From: a virus | Direction: 5' to 3' (one strand) | Length of the DNA: 40,289 nucleotides | Virus record (IMG/VR): IMGVR_UViG_3300043449_001129 | Coordinates: 1-40,289 of that record | Shown here: positions 23,800 through 31,556 of the stretch, piece after piece | Layout: each line of letters starts with the position of its first letter | Numbering within the stretch: the stretch's first letter is position 1 | Made by a program: the position numbers and the translations under genes | Notes under the pieces: generated by a model | The model's database searches: none | Told to the model about the DNA's origin: nothing | The model's input: only the letters and a program-made list of their open reading frames with translations

Positions 23800-24249
23800 A
23801 TGGCTGCAGGCGCATGGACGGTTTATAACCTCGGTAAGAAGAAGATCGGCAACACGTCGATCAATCTCGCGGGCACCGTGTTCCGCATGTCGCTGCACAC
23901 CAGCGCCAGCAACGCGAACACGGCCACGCTCGGCGTGTATAACTCGGTGACGAGTGAAGTCACGGAGGCGAACGGCTACTCGTCAAGCGGCAAGGCCATG
24001 ACGGGCGAAGTCTGGACCGTGGGTGCCAGCGCTGGCAGCTACAAGTTCGATGCGGACGATATTTTCTGGAGTGCCAACGCGGGCACCATCCCGAACATTA
24101 AGTTCGCGGTGATCTGGCTCTCGGCCGCGGCGTCTGCCAGCCGTCACCTGCTCTGCCGGTCGCAGCTCTCGACCTCGCAGTTCACGATCTCGTCGGGCAA
24201 CCGTCTGACCATTGCCATGAACGCAAGCGGCATCCTGACGCTGGCGTAA
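23800..24249 (+). CDS. Probable tail or receptor-region structural protein
   Basis: 149-residue protein with AAGGAG and ATG 23800. It is rich in Ala, Ser, Thr and Asn, with GAWTVYNLGKKKIGNTSINL at the start and a repeated beta pattern after. Such proteins are common among minor tail and tip genes. It ends in TAATG overlap with the next ORF. I recognise no enzyme. The start and length resemble small phage virion proteins, but the call rests on position and composition. Confidence 0.65.
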   Translation: MAAGAWTVYNLGKKKIGNTSINLAGTVFRMSLHTSASNANTATLGVYNSVTSEVTEANGYSSSGKAMTGEVWTVGASAGSYKFDADDIFWSANAGTIPNIKFAVIWLSAAASASRHLLCRSQLSTSQFTISSGNRLTIAMNASGILTLA

Positions 24250-24623
24250 TGCGGCAGAAGTTCGTCGTTCGTCTACTCGACGCCGATGATGCGCTGTTGG
24301 CCTGGACCACCGTCTGGGCGGGCGCGACACCCCTAGGCGGTGGGCGCTCGTGTCAATTCTGGCCAGAGTCGCCCACGCAATTTGCGACCGAGCGCGACGG
24401 CGTGGCGGTGAAGCTGTCGGTTCATTGGGTCGATTACGACGTGGCGCGCTGGACGACCGTACCGGCCACGCCGATCCAGACGGGGCAAGTGTTCACGTTT
24501 ACCTGGATTGAGCCGGTGTGGCTCGTGCCGGGCATGGCGGACGTGCCGTTACCGGGGGTGACGGTGCGTCAGTCGGTGGCGGTGGCTGTGCCCACGGGCG
24601 CGGTGTCCGCGATGGTGCGATAA
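24249..24623 (+). CDS. Unrecognised tail-region protein
   Basis: 124-residue protein linked by TAATG. Two Trp-rich strands (LLAWTTVWAGATPLGGG and LSVHWVDYDVARWTTV) and WIEPVWLVPG suggest a beta-sandwich. No signal peptide or metal site is visible. Its place among fibre genes suggests a fibre or chaperone part. Function is not known. Confidence 0.65.
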   Translation: MRQKFVVRLLDADDALLAWTTVWAGATPLGGGRSCQFWPESPTQFATERDGVAVKLSVHWVDYDVARWTTVPATPIQTGQVFTFTWIEPVWLVPGMADVPLPGVTVRQSVAVAVPTGAVSAMVR

Positions 24624-24636
24624 GCAAGGAGCCGCT

Positions 24637-25536
24637 ATGGCATGGGTCGATCCGAGCACGCGCTCGACGGGATACACGATTCCGGCAACGGAGTGGAACC
24701 AGAACACCGTCGAGAATCCGCAGGCGTTGCGCGATCTGCTGGAGGGCGGCACGGCGGGCCAGATCTTGACGGCGGTGGGCGGCGGCACGATTTCCGACTG
24801 GGCCACGCCTGCGGGCTATGTCGAACAGAGCACGTCGAGCACGGGCGCGCAGCATAACGTTAGTCTGTCGTCCCGTCGCACGTATCTGCGTTGCACGGGC
24901 ACCGCGCCTGAGTTCTCCGGGTTTACCGTGGGCGGCGCTGCGCCAGCGGCGGGGGACACGGTGATCGTGGATTGCCTCGGCACGACCACGAAAGTATTCC
25001 ATGAGTCGTCGTCCTCGACGGCGGCGAACCGGATCATCTGTCCGAGCAGTAACGGCCAGATTGTCGGGGCTAGCGGGCGGATGCTCTTGGTCTATGACGC
25101 GACGACAAGCCGGTGGCGTGAATCCCTTATTGATACGGGAGCGCCGATCACCGTGACGTTTAATGCTGGCGACTATACGGCTGATACCGTCTACGATCCC
25201 ACGGCAGCATGGACGGTGGATAGTGGCGATGTCGTGCTTGATACGTATATCCAGCGCGGCAATGTCATCACACTCAATACCATCATCGTGACCAGTTCAA
25301 CTACCGGCTTTATGGAAGAATTGCGGAAAGCCGTGCCCGGGGGATTTTCGCTGTCATCGTACTCGGTTAATTTGATCAATGACCTCGGATCGCTTGGTGC
25401 AAACATTGAACCCAGTTACATTGTTGTCAAGTCAGGCGTGACGACATATCTGGCATTTCCTGCGCAATCCGCTTTTTACGATCAGACCAACACTATTTAT
25501 CTCTACTGCAACAATCAGTCCTTCGAGGTGGACTAA
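24637..25536 (+). CDS. Tail fibre or tip protein
   Basis: 299-residue protein with AAGGAG and ATG 24637. It begins AWVDPSTRSTGYTIPATEWN, a start found in many phage tail proteins, with GTAGQILTAVGGGTISDW (about 35-55) as in fibre proteins that carry GGTxGQxLT repeats. The rest is beta-rich with few charges. The C-terminal half has more A+T-rich codons than its neighbours, a possible sign of a separately acquired receptor-binding domain. No hydrolase motif is seen. Confidence 0.72.
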   Translation: MAWVDPSTRSTGYTIPATEWNQNTVENPQALRDLLEGGTAGQILTAVGGGTISDWATPAGYVEQSTSSTGAQHNVSLSSRRTYLRCTGTAPEFSGFTVGGAAPAAGDTVIVDCLGTTTKVFHESSSSTAANRIICPSSNGQIVGASGRMLLVYDATTSRWRESLIDTGAPITVTFNAGDYTADTVYDPTAAWTVDSGDVVLDTYIQRGNVITLNTIIVTSSTTGFMEELRKAVPGGFSLSSYSVNLINDLGSLGANIEPSYIVVKSGVTTYLAFPAQSAFYDQTNTIYLYCNNQSFEVD

Positions 25537-25538
25537 CC

Positions 25539-25922
25539 ATGGCGCTGCATATTTTCCTCACCAGCACGCGCCAGACGCGGCCCGACAATACCGCGATGGT
25601 CACGGCCATCCGTGCCGCCGTCGCTGATCCGGTCGCCGTGCTGACCTCGTTCGACGGGCGCACGGCCATCGGGAAGAAATCGACCGACTGGACGGCGGCG
25701 CAGATTGCCAGCGCGCAGCAGATTTTCGACAGCACGCCAGCGGTCACGCCGCAGCAGCAGGCGCAGCGCACGGTGGATCGCTTTCCCGTCGAGACGCGGG
25801 CGCTCGTGCTGGCGCTGATTGACGCGCTCAACACCGTCCGAGCCAAGCTCCCGACGCCGCTCCCGCCCATCACACCCGCTCAGGCGCTTCAGGCCATCCG
25901 CGACAAAGCAGGCGTGCTGTAA
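25539..25922 (+). CDS. Unrecognised tail-region protein, helical
   Basis: 127-residue protein: an N-terminal segment LHIFLTSTRQTRP then helices with AMVTAIRAAVADPVAVLTSF and ETRALVLALIDALNTVRAKL, ending in ITPAQALQAIRDKAG. It starts two bases after the previous stop. Helical minor tail or fibre-chaperone proteins would fit. No family is recognised. Confidence 0.65.
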   Translation: MALHIFLTSTRQTRPDNTAMVTAIRAAVADPVAVLTSFDGRTAIGKKSTDWTAAQIASAQQIFDSTPAVTPQQQAQRTVDRFPVETRALVLALIDALNTVRAKLPTPLPPITPAQALQAIRDKAGVL

Positions 25923-26324
25923 ATGGCGCTCCAACTCAGCGTGGCCGCCCGCAACGGCGGACTCGACGCCATCGAGGTCGAGTGCGGCACGGCGGCCGTG
26001 CTGAAGATCAAGACAGGCGCACCGCCCGCCACCTGTGCGACGGCCGACAGCGGCACCGTGCTCGCGACGTTGACGCTCCCGAGTGACTGGATGGCCGCGG
26101 CCTCCAACGGTCAGAAGCTCAAAACCGGGACATGGCCGACGCCGACCGCAACCGCCACGGACACGGCGGCGCATTTCCGCCTCTACAAGTCAGACGGCAC
26201 GACGTGTGTGATGCAAGGCACGGTCGGCACGGGCACGGGCGATCTACAACTCAGCACCACGTCGATTGTGTCCGGCCAAGTCGTCACGATCACGTCGTTC
26301 ACCTGGGCCGCGGCGAACGCGTAA
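25923..26324 (+). CDS. Small virion-type protein
   Basis: 133-residue beta-rich protein starting directly after the previous TAA (ATG 25923). It holds LSVAARNGGLDAIEVECGTA and LKIKTGAPPATCATADSGTV, where this type of text recurs in minor tail genes of environmental phages. Two Cys residues could form a pair if exposed. It ends with ITSFTWAAANA. Role is inferred from position. Confidence 0.65.
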   Translation: MALQLSVAARNGGLDAIEVECGTAAVLKIKTGAPPATCATADSGTVLATLTLPSDWMAAASNGQKLKTGTWPTPTATATDTAAHFRLYKSDGTTCVMQGTVGTGTGDLQLSTTSIVSGQVVTITSFTWAAANA

Positions 26325-26327
26325 CAC

Positions 26328-28724
26328 ATGGCGTGGTTCCCGAACATCGCGGCGACGAGCGTCACGGACGGCTCGACCGCGACGACGACGCCCTCGGTCA
26401 ACCTCCCGGCCAGTATTGCGGCGGGCGACACGCTGATTGTCCTGATCCGCGTGGCCGTGGGCGGCGCGATTGGCTGGCCGGACGGCTGGACCGAGCTGTT
26501 CGACCTGGCGACGGATAGCAGCGGGGATCAGCAGGCGTGCGCGTGGCGTCTTGCGGATGGCAGCGAGGGCGCGACGGTCTCGCTCACCTGCACCAGTGGC
26601 AAGTTTGCGGCGATCGCGTGGCGCATTGATAACGCGGCGAATCCTTCCCTCACGCCGCCTCAATACGCGACGGTGGCCACGGGCACCAGCACGGCGCCGA
26701 ATCCCGGATCGCTCTCGCCGTCTTGGGGGGGCCGTGACACGCTGTGGCTGGCCGTGGGGGGCTGGGAAGGCGAGCAGACCAGCCCGCCTACCTACCCGGC
26801 GAACTACACGCTCAACCAGATCGCCGCGCAAAGCGGCACGGCGGGCCTGGCGGCCACCAACGTGCGCGTGGCGGGCGCGGGCCGCCAGCTTCAGGCCACC
26901 TCCGAAGATCCCGGCGCCTATACCATCTCGGCCAGCGACGACTGGCAGGCCACCACGATCGCCGTGGCGCCACTGCCGCAACCCGTTGGCACGCTCACGC
27001 TGTCGGGCTATGCGGCCTCTTTAATTGTCGCCGCGGCGGTGGGGATCGGCAGCCTCGCCGTCTCCGGGTTGACGCCTGCCGTGACTGTGGTCTCGACGGC
27101 CTCGCAACCGGCCGCGGGCACGCTGGTGCTCACCGGGCGCACGCCGTCCCTCGACAACACAGTGATGGTCGGTCAGGCGGCGGTGACGCTGACCGGGCGG
27201 ACGCCTGTCCTGGTGACGTCGATCACCACGGGATCGCTCACGCTGACCGGCGCGGCGCCCACGGTCACCAATGTGCCGGTGATCGAGGTGCCTGCGGCCA
27301 CGGTGACGGCGGCTGGCCTAGCGCCCACGCTCAGCTACGGTGTGAGCGGCGCGCTGCAAGGCTGGGTGCTCGGCACGGCGTCGCTAGACTCGACCGCGAC
27401 GCTCGACACCGCCTATCTCGGCGCGGTCACGCTCGACGCCACCGGCACGGTCGCCGCCGCGGCGCTGACCCCCGATCAGGCCGCGTTGACCCTGACCGGC
27501 GCCGCGCCGTCGCTCGCGTATGCGACGCAGATCACGCCAGACGCCGGGGCGCTGGCGGTCACGGGGGCCACGCCGCGTCTCGACTCGCTGACGACGCCGG
27601 ACGCGGGTACGCTGTCTGTCTCTGGTCTCGCTGCCGCGCTGCAATGGGCCACGACGCCAGACGCGGGCAGCCTGACCGTCACGGGCACCGCGCCGGCACT
27701 CGAGGACGCGCAGCCGGTCGACATGGGCGCGCTGGCCCTGACGGGCCTCGCGCCAAGCGTGTCCGAGTTTGCCGGCACGGTCACGCCGGGCACCGGTAGC
27801 CTCACCGTCACCGGCCCTGACGCCGCGCTGCAGTCGGACACCATACCAGCCGCCGGCGGCCTGACGGTCACGGGCACCGCGCCCACGGTCTCGGTTTTTG
27901 CGGGCACGGTCACGCCGGACGCCGGCGCGCTGTCTCTGACCGGCCACGCGCCCGCGCTCGACGCCCAGCTCGAGGTCGGCGCCAGCGTGCTGGCGATCAC
28001 CGGCGAGGCGCCAACGCTCGCTATCGACGCCGGCATCCTGGTGGACCAGGCCGCGCTGGCCCTGACGGGTTTCGCGCCCGCGCTCGACGCGCAGCTCGAG
28101 GTCGGGGCCGGCACGGTGGCGCTGGTCGGGTTTGCGCCGACGCTCGCAGAGGCAATCAGCCTCGTGGTGGATGCGGGCGTGTTGTCGCTCGCAGGCGACC
28201 AGCCCGCACTTCAGACGCGGGTCGACACCAGCGCCGGGAGCGTGACGCTCGCCGGCGACCCGCCCGCGCTCGACTCCCAGTGGACGCCGGACGCCGCGGT
28301 GCTCGCGCTCACGACCTACGCGCCCGCCATCGACTACGCCGCCAGCATCACGGTGGATGCCGGCGCGCTGGTCCTCGGTCGTGACGCGCCGGCGCTGCTC
28401 AGCACGCAGCCGGTAGCGGCCGGTGACCTGGCCATCGACGGGCACGCACCGCAGACGCAGATGGCCTCCGCGCCAGACGCCGCGGCGCTCGGCCTCGTCG
28501 GGCTGTCGCCGTCGCTCCAGGGCACGGTGGGCGTCCCCGCGGGATCGCTCACGCTGACCGGGCCGGCGCCGAGTATCGTGCCGGCCAACATCGCACGGAC
28601 GTGCCTAGACGTCTCGGCCAGCCGGACCACGGCGGTCGGCGTCTCGGTCAGCCGGACCACGGCGGTCGGCGTCTCGGCCAGCCGGACCACGGCCGTTGTC
28701 ATCACGATTGGAGCTTGTGCATGA
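26328..28724 (+). CDS. Long repetitive fibre protein (about 25 short repeats)
   Basis: 798-residue protein, the second largest here. Residues 1-215 form a globular domain (GDTLIVLIRVAVGGAIGWPDGW, then NIAAQ-type segments). From about residue 219 to 770 the sequence is built of roughly 20-24-residue repeats with the pattern G-x-L-x-L-T-G-x-A-P-x-L-x, for example GSLTVTGTAPALED and GALSLTGHAPALDA; I count about 25 copies. Such periodic beta repeats make rigid fibres. The end has three 30-base tandem DNA repeats (28611-28700) encoding SRTTAVGVS units, then a short Cys-containing tail. The protein is a candidate receptor-contact fibre or tail shaft. Confidence 0.78.
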   Translation: MAWFPNIAATSVTDGSTATTTPSVNLPASIAAGDTLIVLIRVAVGGAIGWPDGWTELFDLATDSSGDQQACAWRLADGSEGATVSLTCTSGKFAAIAWRIDNAANPSLTPPQYATVATGTSTAPNPGSLSPSWGGRDTLWLAVGGWEGEQTSPPTYPANYTLNQIAAQSGTAGLAATNVRVAGAGRQLQATSEDPGAYTISASDDWQATTIAVAPLPQPVGTLTLSGYAASLIVAAAVGIGSLAVSGLTPAVTVVSTASQPAAGTLVLTGRTPSLDNTVMVGQAAVTLTGRTPVLVTSITTGSLTLTGAAPTVTNVPVIEVPAATVTAAGLAPTLSYGVSGALQGWVLGTASLDSTATLDTAYLGAVTLDATGTVAAAALTPDQAALTLTGAAPSLAYATQITPDAGALAVTGATPRLDSLTTPDAGTLSVSGLAAALQWATTPDAGSLTVTGTAPALEDAQPVDMGALALTGLAPSVSEFAGTVTPGTGSLTVTGPDAALQSDTIPAAGGLTVTGTAPTVSVFAGTVTPDAGALSLTGHAPALDAQLEVGASVLAITGEAPTLAIDAGILVDQAALALTGFAPALDAQLEVGAGTVALVGFAPTLAEAISLVVDAGVLSLAGDQPALQTRVDTSAGSVTLAGDPPALDSQWTPDAAVLALTTYAPAIDYAASITVDAGALVLGRDAPALLSTQPVAAGDLAIDGHAPQTQMASAPDAAALGLVGLSPSLQGTVGVPAGSLTLTGPAPSIVPANIARTCLDVSASRTTAVGVSVSRTTAVGVSASRTTAVVITIGACA
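28611..28700 (+). repeat. Three tandem 30-bp repeats at the 3' end of the fibre gene
   Basis: Units at 28611-28640, 28641-28670 and 28671-28700 begin GTCTCGGYCAGCCGGACCAC. The first two differ by one base and the third diverges in its last bases. Each encodes ten residues (VSxSRTTAVG). In-phase tandem repeats can change copy number by slippage without breaking the frame. Confidence 0.9.
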
Positions 28725-29071
28725 GTAGCACCACGCTGAACGCCGTTGAGACCTCGTTGATCCAGTTCATTGGCGACGATCACCAGTTCGTCTGCACCGA
28801 GTCGGCGGGCACGGCGCTGACCGGGTTCGCCTTGAGTTTCACCATAAAGCGGCGGCCGAGTGACCTGGACGCGGCGGCGCTGCTCACGCTCACGACGCCG
28901 ACCGCGATCACGATTAGCGGCGCCGTGGCGACGATCAACGTGGCGGACAGTGACACGGACGGGTTGGCCGAGGGCACCTATCACTGGGAGCTCAAGCGCA
29001 CCGACGCGTCGGCGGAGACGGTGCTCGGCTATGGCGCCTATCGGCTCGTGCGTGGCCTGCACCGGACCTAG
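28721..29071 (+). CDS. BppU-like small tail protein
   Basis: 116-residue protein, last of the late operon; its ATG overlaps the fibre stop (ATGA). It has SLIQFIGDDHQFVCTES, GFALSFTIKRRPSD, and a final YHWELKRTDASAETVLGYG, a pattern like the N-terminal domain of upper baseplate proteins (BppU). That domain docks fibres to the tail. The call is tentative. A hairpin at 29198-29224 follows and probably ends the late transcript. Confidence 0.65.
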   Translation: MSSTTLNAVETSLIQFIGDDHQFVCTESAGTALTGFALSFTIKRRPSDLDAAALLTLTTPTAITISGAVATINVADSDTDGLAEGTYHWELKRTDASAETVLGYGAYRLVRGLHRT

Positions 29072-29136
29072 TCGCTGGCGCGGCCAAGCCGCGGCATGCG
29101 GCCCTCAAGTGACGTGCGTATAACGTGCGCGGAATG

Positions 29137-29164
29137 GGCTATATGGGGCTATATACGGCTATGA
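29137..29164. repeat. Helically phased GGCTATAT repeats
   Basis: GGCTATAT (29137-29144), GGCTATAT (29147-29154) and GGCTATGA (29157-29164) are spaced exactly ten bases apart, one turn of the helix. This is seen directly. In an integrase-adjacent, noncoding, locally A+T-rich stretch this suggests sites for a DNA-bending or recombination-directing protein such as Xis or an integrase arm domain. Confidence 0.5.
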
Positions 29165-29197
29165 CTCGGCGGCCGTTTTGGGGATTTTGCTGAGGAA

Positions 29198-29224
29198 ATC
29201 CACGATTCTGGCCTGATCGTGGAT
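29198..29224. terminator. Perfect 9-bp inverted repeat, probable bidirectional terminator
   Basis: ATCCACGAT (29198-29206) and ATCGTGGAT (29216-29224) are separated by nine bases. It lies between the + strand late genes and the - strand integrase, which converge here. A short CAGCGTTTT follows on the + strand, weak for a U-tract. It may end both transcripts or be an attP core palindrome. Confidence 0.45.
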
Positions 29225-29268
29225 CAGCGTTTTGGCGTCCCCGACGGGACGACAACAGCCGTGTTTGC

Positions 29269-30363
29269 CTATGTTTTGGCGTGTTTGCGGCCGGACGTGC
29301 GTATAGCGTGCGCGGATCTGTTGTGCGGCTTGCGGCTCATGGCATCCACCAGCGTGCGATCGACCTTCGTCGGCCGGGTGTATCGCAGCACGGACTTGAG
29401 GTCGCGCCAGCCGCCCAGGGCCATGAGGTCGCGCAGGGACGCGCCGGCGTCAATGGCGCGGGTCGCGCCGGTGTGCCGCAGTCCGTGCCACGTCATGCCG
29501 TCTGGGCGTCCGTAGGGCACGCCAGCGGCCACGCAGGCGGCGCGGAACCGATAGGTCGCATTGTTGGCGCGGGGCTTTGCGGTCCGCACGGCGAGGTGGT
29601 GGAACACGTAAGCGCCGGAGCGCTCGAGGCCGTCAAGCGCGCGGCGCAGTCGGGTGGAGACCGGCACCCGGTACGGCTCGGTCTTGGGGTCCGGGATCTC
29701 GAGGTGTGTGCCGTGGTCCTGCGACCACTGCAAGCCGACGAGATCGGCCAGGCGGATGAGGGTATCGAGCGCGCCGATGAGGAGCGCCTGATCGGGCGGT
29801 GCCATCACGCGCAGCAGCTGGCGTTCGTCGTCGTAGCTCAGGATGCGCGGCGCGGCGGCACGGGCGCGAAGACGGTGCATCCCGTGCAGCGGATTCGTGG
29901 GCACGTATTTGGGCGTGGCGGCGCTCAGCATGGACTTGAGCACGTCGAGTTCGCGGTTGACCGTGCCGGGCTTCACCTGTTCGCGGCGGGCCGTGACCCA
30001 TTCGCGGGCCAGGGCTTGGTCGATGAGGTGCAGCGGATAGCGACCGAAGAAGCGGGTCAGTGTGCGGATCGCGCTGGCTTCGCGGGCGGCGGTGCGTTTG
30101 GTCGGGGTGACGTGCGCGGCATACCAGGCCGCGTAGGTGCTGAAGGTGACCTGCTCACGCTCGACGGCGAGGCCGTGGCGCTGGCGCGCGAGGTCGCCCA
30201 TGCGGGCGGCGTAGATGGACTCAGCGAGCGCGCGGTTCTCTTTCAGCACGCGCGGCGGGACGCCTTTGGCGAGCACCCGCGACGACTCGCGGATCTGCGG
30301 CAAGCCCGCACGTTCAAGCATCAACCAGAAGTATTTCGAGTCCTTGCGGACCACCACGCCCAC
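29269..30363 (-). CDS. int: Tyrosine-family integrase
   Basis: 364-residue site-specific recombinase for integration into the host chromosome. The catalytic set is complete apart from a known substitution: Arg204 (TLIRLADLVGLQW), Lys227 (PDPKTEPYRVPVS), His293 and Arg296 (WHGLRHTGAT), Trp319 in the usual His/Trp place (GGWRDLKSV) and the nucleophile Tyr328 (LRYTR). An N-terminal arm-binding domain and a core-binding domain (VTFSTYAAWYAAHV to about 165) precede it. It starts at GTG on the - strand (30363), 9-10 bases after GCAGGAAGA. A divergent or upstream A+T-rich zone with two TATAAA boxes (30400-30420) may hold its promoter. The repeats at its 3' side suggest attP. Confidence 0.95.
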   Translation of the reverse strand: MGVVVRKDSKYFWLMLERAGLPQIRESSRVLAKGVPPRVLKENRALAESIYAARMGDLARQRHGLAVEREQVTFSTYAAWYAAHVTPTKRTAAREASAIRTLTRFFGRYPLHLIDQALAREWVTARREQVKPGTVNRELDVLKSMLSAATPKYVPTNPLHGMHRLRARAAAPRILSYDDERQLLRVMAPPDQALLIGALDTLIRLADLVGLQWSQDHGTHLEIPDPKTEPYRVPVSTRLRRALDGLERSGAYVFHHLAVRTAKPRANNATYRFRAACVAAGVPYGRPDGMTWHGLRHTGATRAIDAGASLRDLMALGGWRDLKSVLRYTRPTKVDRTLVDAMSRKPHNRSAHAIRTSGRKHAKT

Positions 30364-30532
30364 GCGAGTTCTTCCTGCTAATGTGGTTTCACGGGGAATA
30401 TTTATACACTAGCGTTTATAGGCCATATTTTGAGCACTTTCGCTACTTGCTTCGCCTATGCGCTCCGGTGTAGATTCGCGCCTTCCATTCAGCAAATATC
30501 GGAGCGCTGCCGCATGTCGCATCGTGTCACTC
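30364..30532 (-). promoter_or_regulatory. Integrase upstream region, A+T-rich
   Basis: 169 bases between integrase and repressor, both - strand. On the - strand TATAAA occurs twice (about 30415-30420 and 30401-30406), giving two 6-base copies of TTTATA 14 bases apart on the + strand (30400s and 30410s). No convincing -35 partner is visible at a 16-18 base distance. It is the likeliest place for a separate integrase promoter or operator. I see no gene in it. Confidence 0.35.
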
Positions 30533-30952
30533 TCACGCCTTCGGAGTTCCGCGCTTGGCTGGCTTATCAATCGCTTCCGTGTTGGAAGCGGGCGTTGTGT
30601 CTGAGATTCGCACGCGATGTATCTGGCGCCCACGCGGCCGCTGTTTCGGCGCCAGCGCCCACACGTAGCCGCGCGCTGCGTCCCGACGATCGTGAGGGAC
30701 GGCACGGTAGGCGTCGATGAGATCCTGCTCGTCCTCCGACGCGCGTAGGTCGAGCAGCTCAGTGAGGGTGTGCCCAAAGGCGCCCGCCATAGCGGCGAGT
30801 TCATCGAGGCTGGCCTCGACGAGTCCTTTCCGGTAGCTACTGACCCAGGGCTGAAAATGTCCGGCGGCTTCCGCGACCTGCTTCTGGGTCACCTTGGGAT
30901 TGGTATCTAGCCAGAGTGCGATGCGGCGCCGTGCGCGCTCGTCGAGGCTCAT
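30533..30952 (-). CDS. XRE-family repressor (CI-like)
   Basis: 139-residue helix-turn-helix protein. The HTH is KVTQKQVAEAAGHFQPWVSSYRKGL (given here as TQKQVAEAAG ... WVSSYRKG), followed by SLDELAAMAGAFGHTLTELL. The rest is basic with no LexA-type protease motif, so it is not RecA-cleavable by the usual route. GGGAGG (on the - strand, 30961-30966) precedes the ATG by eight bases. It is divergent from the Cro-like gene, and a promoter (TTGCGG, 17, TAAAAT) can be read at 30989-31017. This layout identifies it as the maintenance repressor. Confidence 0.85.
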   Translation of the reverse strand: MSLDERARRRIALWLDTNPKVTQKQVAEAAGHFQPWVSSYRKGLVEASLDELAAMAGAFGHTLTELLDLRASEDEQDLIDAYRAVPHDRRDAARGYVWALAPKQRPRGRQIHRVRISDTTPASNTEAIDKPAKRGTPKA

Positions 30953-30977
30953 GATGTCTGCCTCCCGTTTTATCCTG

Positions 30978-31006
30978 TTGACTTATAAATTTTAGTTCTA
31001 TATATT
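30978..31006 (+). promoter_or_regulatory. Rightward promoter for Cro-like/early genes (PR-like)
   Basis: TTGACT at 30978-30983, a 17-base spacer and TATATT at 31001-31006 form a near-consensus sigma70 promoter. The expected start of transcription is about 31013, only a few bases before the Cro-like ATG at 31017, so the mRNA would be leaderless or almost so. The region is unusually A+T-rich for this genome. Confidence 0.75.
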
Positions 31007-31017
31007 CCGAACCGCAA
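30989..31017 (-). promoter_or_regulatory. Leftward promoter for the repressor (PRM-like)
   Basis: On the - strand TTGCGG (31017 down to 31012), 17 bases, and TAAAAT (30994 down to 30989). It overlaps the rightward promoter completely, so one RNA polymerase would block the other. This gives a compact face-to-face switch. The 5' end of the repressor message would be about 30 bases before its ATG (30952), with GGGAGG inside. Confidence 0.6.
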
Positions 31018-31235
31018 TGAAGAACCGATACAAGTCGCTTGCGGATTACCTCGCCAGCACCGGCCAAACGCAGGAGGGCCTAGCTCTTGCGTTGGGCATT
31101 GGACAGTCGCAGATCTCGAATTACGTGGCCGGCCGCAGCATGCCGCGCCCGGCGTTGGCCTTGCAGATCGCTGAGCACACGGGCGTGCCGGTCGAGGCGT
31201 TGCTCCGCGCGCGAGTCGAAGGCGTGGCGAGCTAA
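31017..31235 (+). CDS. Cro-like XRE helix-turn-helix protein
   Basis: 72-residue protein: KSLADYLASTGQTQEGLALALGIGQSQISNYVAGRSMP (quoted in two parts here: TQEGLALALGIGQSQISNYV), a classic HTH with recognition helix QSQISNYV, and a short dimerisation end. It is divergent from the repressor and the first gene of the rightward operon, as lambda Cro is. The predicted transcript starts a few bases before the ATG and no Shine-Dalgarno is present, so a leaderless start is likely. It is spaced six bases from the next ORF. Confidence 0.85.
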   Translation: MKNRYKSLADYLASTGQTQEGLALALGIGQSQISNYVAGRSMPRPALALQIAEHTGVPVEALLRARVEGVAS

Positions 31236-31241
31236 AAGGCG

Positions 31242-31556
31242 ATGCGCGTCATTCCGCAACCCGATCCGCTCAGCCAGCGCACGTTGCTCACGATGCGCGA
31301 GCTGGCGATCTATCTGGGCTACTCCGGCAAACACGGCTACATCGCCGCGCACAAATTCGTGGCGCGTGCGGGTCTGCGGCGCGGCTGGCGTGGCCGGTGC
31401 GTCGTGGTGCGTCGTGACCAGGTGGACGGCGTGATGTTCGGCCTACGGCAAGTCACTCACGACAACAGGGGGGCGAGCGATGACCACGGACGATCCCGAG
31501 GCGGACGACCACGGCGGGCGATTGCTGTCGAGTGTGGCGTTGGTGCTGGCGCTTAA
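31242..31556 (+). CDS. Excisionase-like / small helix-turn-helix protein
   Basis: 104-residue basic protein. The region LTMRELAIYLGYSGKHGYIAAHKF and RGWRGRCVVVRRDQVD looks like a winged or MerR-type HTH of the excisionase family (HTH_17-like): helix, turn, helix, and a two-strand wing. The C-terminus is basic and disordered. Its place just after the Cro-like gene fits Xis or CII-type roles. It overlaps the next small ORF (31480) by 77 bases in another frame, so the end part may be loosely constrained. Confidence 0.65.
   Translation: MRVIPQPDPLSQRTLLTMRELAIYLGYSGKHGYIAAHKFVARAGLRRGWRGRCVVVRRDQVDGVMFGLRQVTHDNRGASDDHGRSRGGRPRRAIAVECGVGAGA

Larger units (their letters stand above)
29111..29316. 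repeat. Pair of 23-bp direct repeats flanking the probable attP region
   Basis: The 23 bases at 29111-29133 (starting GACGTGCGTATAACGTGC) recur at 29294-29316 with a single A/G difference. The second copy lies inside the 3' end of the integrase gene. Two further 8-base copies of GTGTTTGC (29261-29268, 29281-29288) lie 20 bases apart. Direct repeats beside a tyrosine integrase are usual for arm-type binding sites of attP. The exact core cannot be assigned without the host attachment site. Confidence 0.6.

Noticed and set aside
27384-28445. 353-codon - strand frame across the repeat fibre
   Set aside because: The periodic composition mirrors the repeats of the + strand gene; it is not an independent gene.
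29281-30381. 366-codon + strand open frame opposite integrase
   Set aside because: The - strand product has the complete tyrosine recombinase catalytic set; this frame is a shadow.
30430-30720. + strand frame of 96 codons near the repressor
   Set aside because: It covers the antisense of the repressor and has no ribosome binding site; only the A+T-rich part upstream is likely regulatory.
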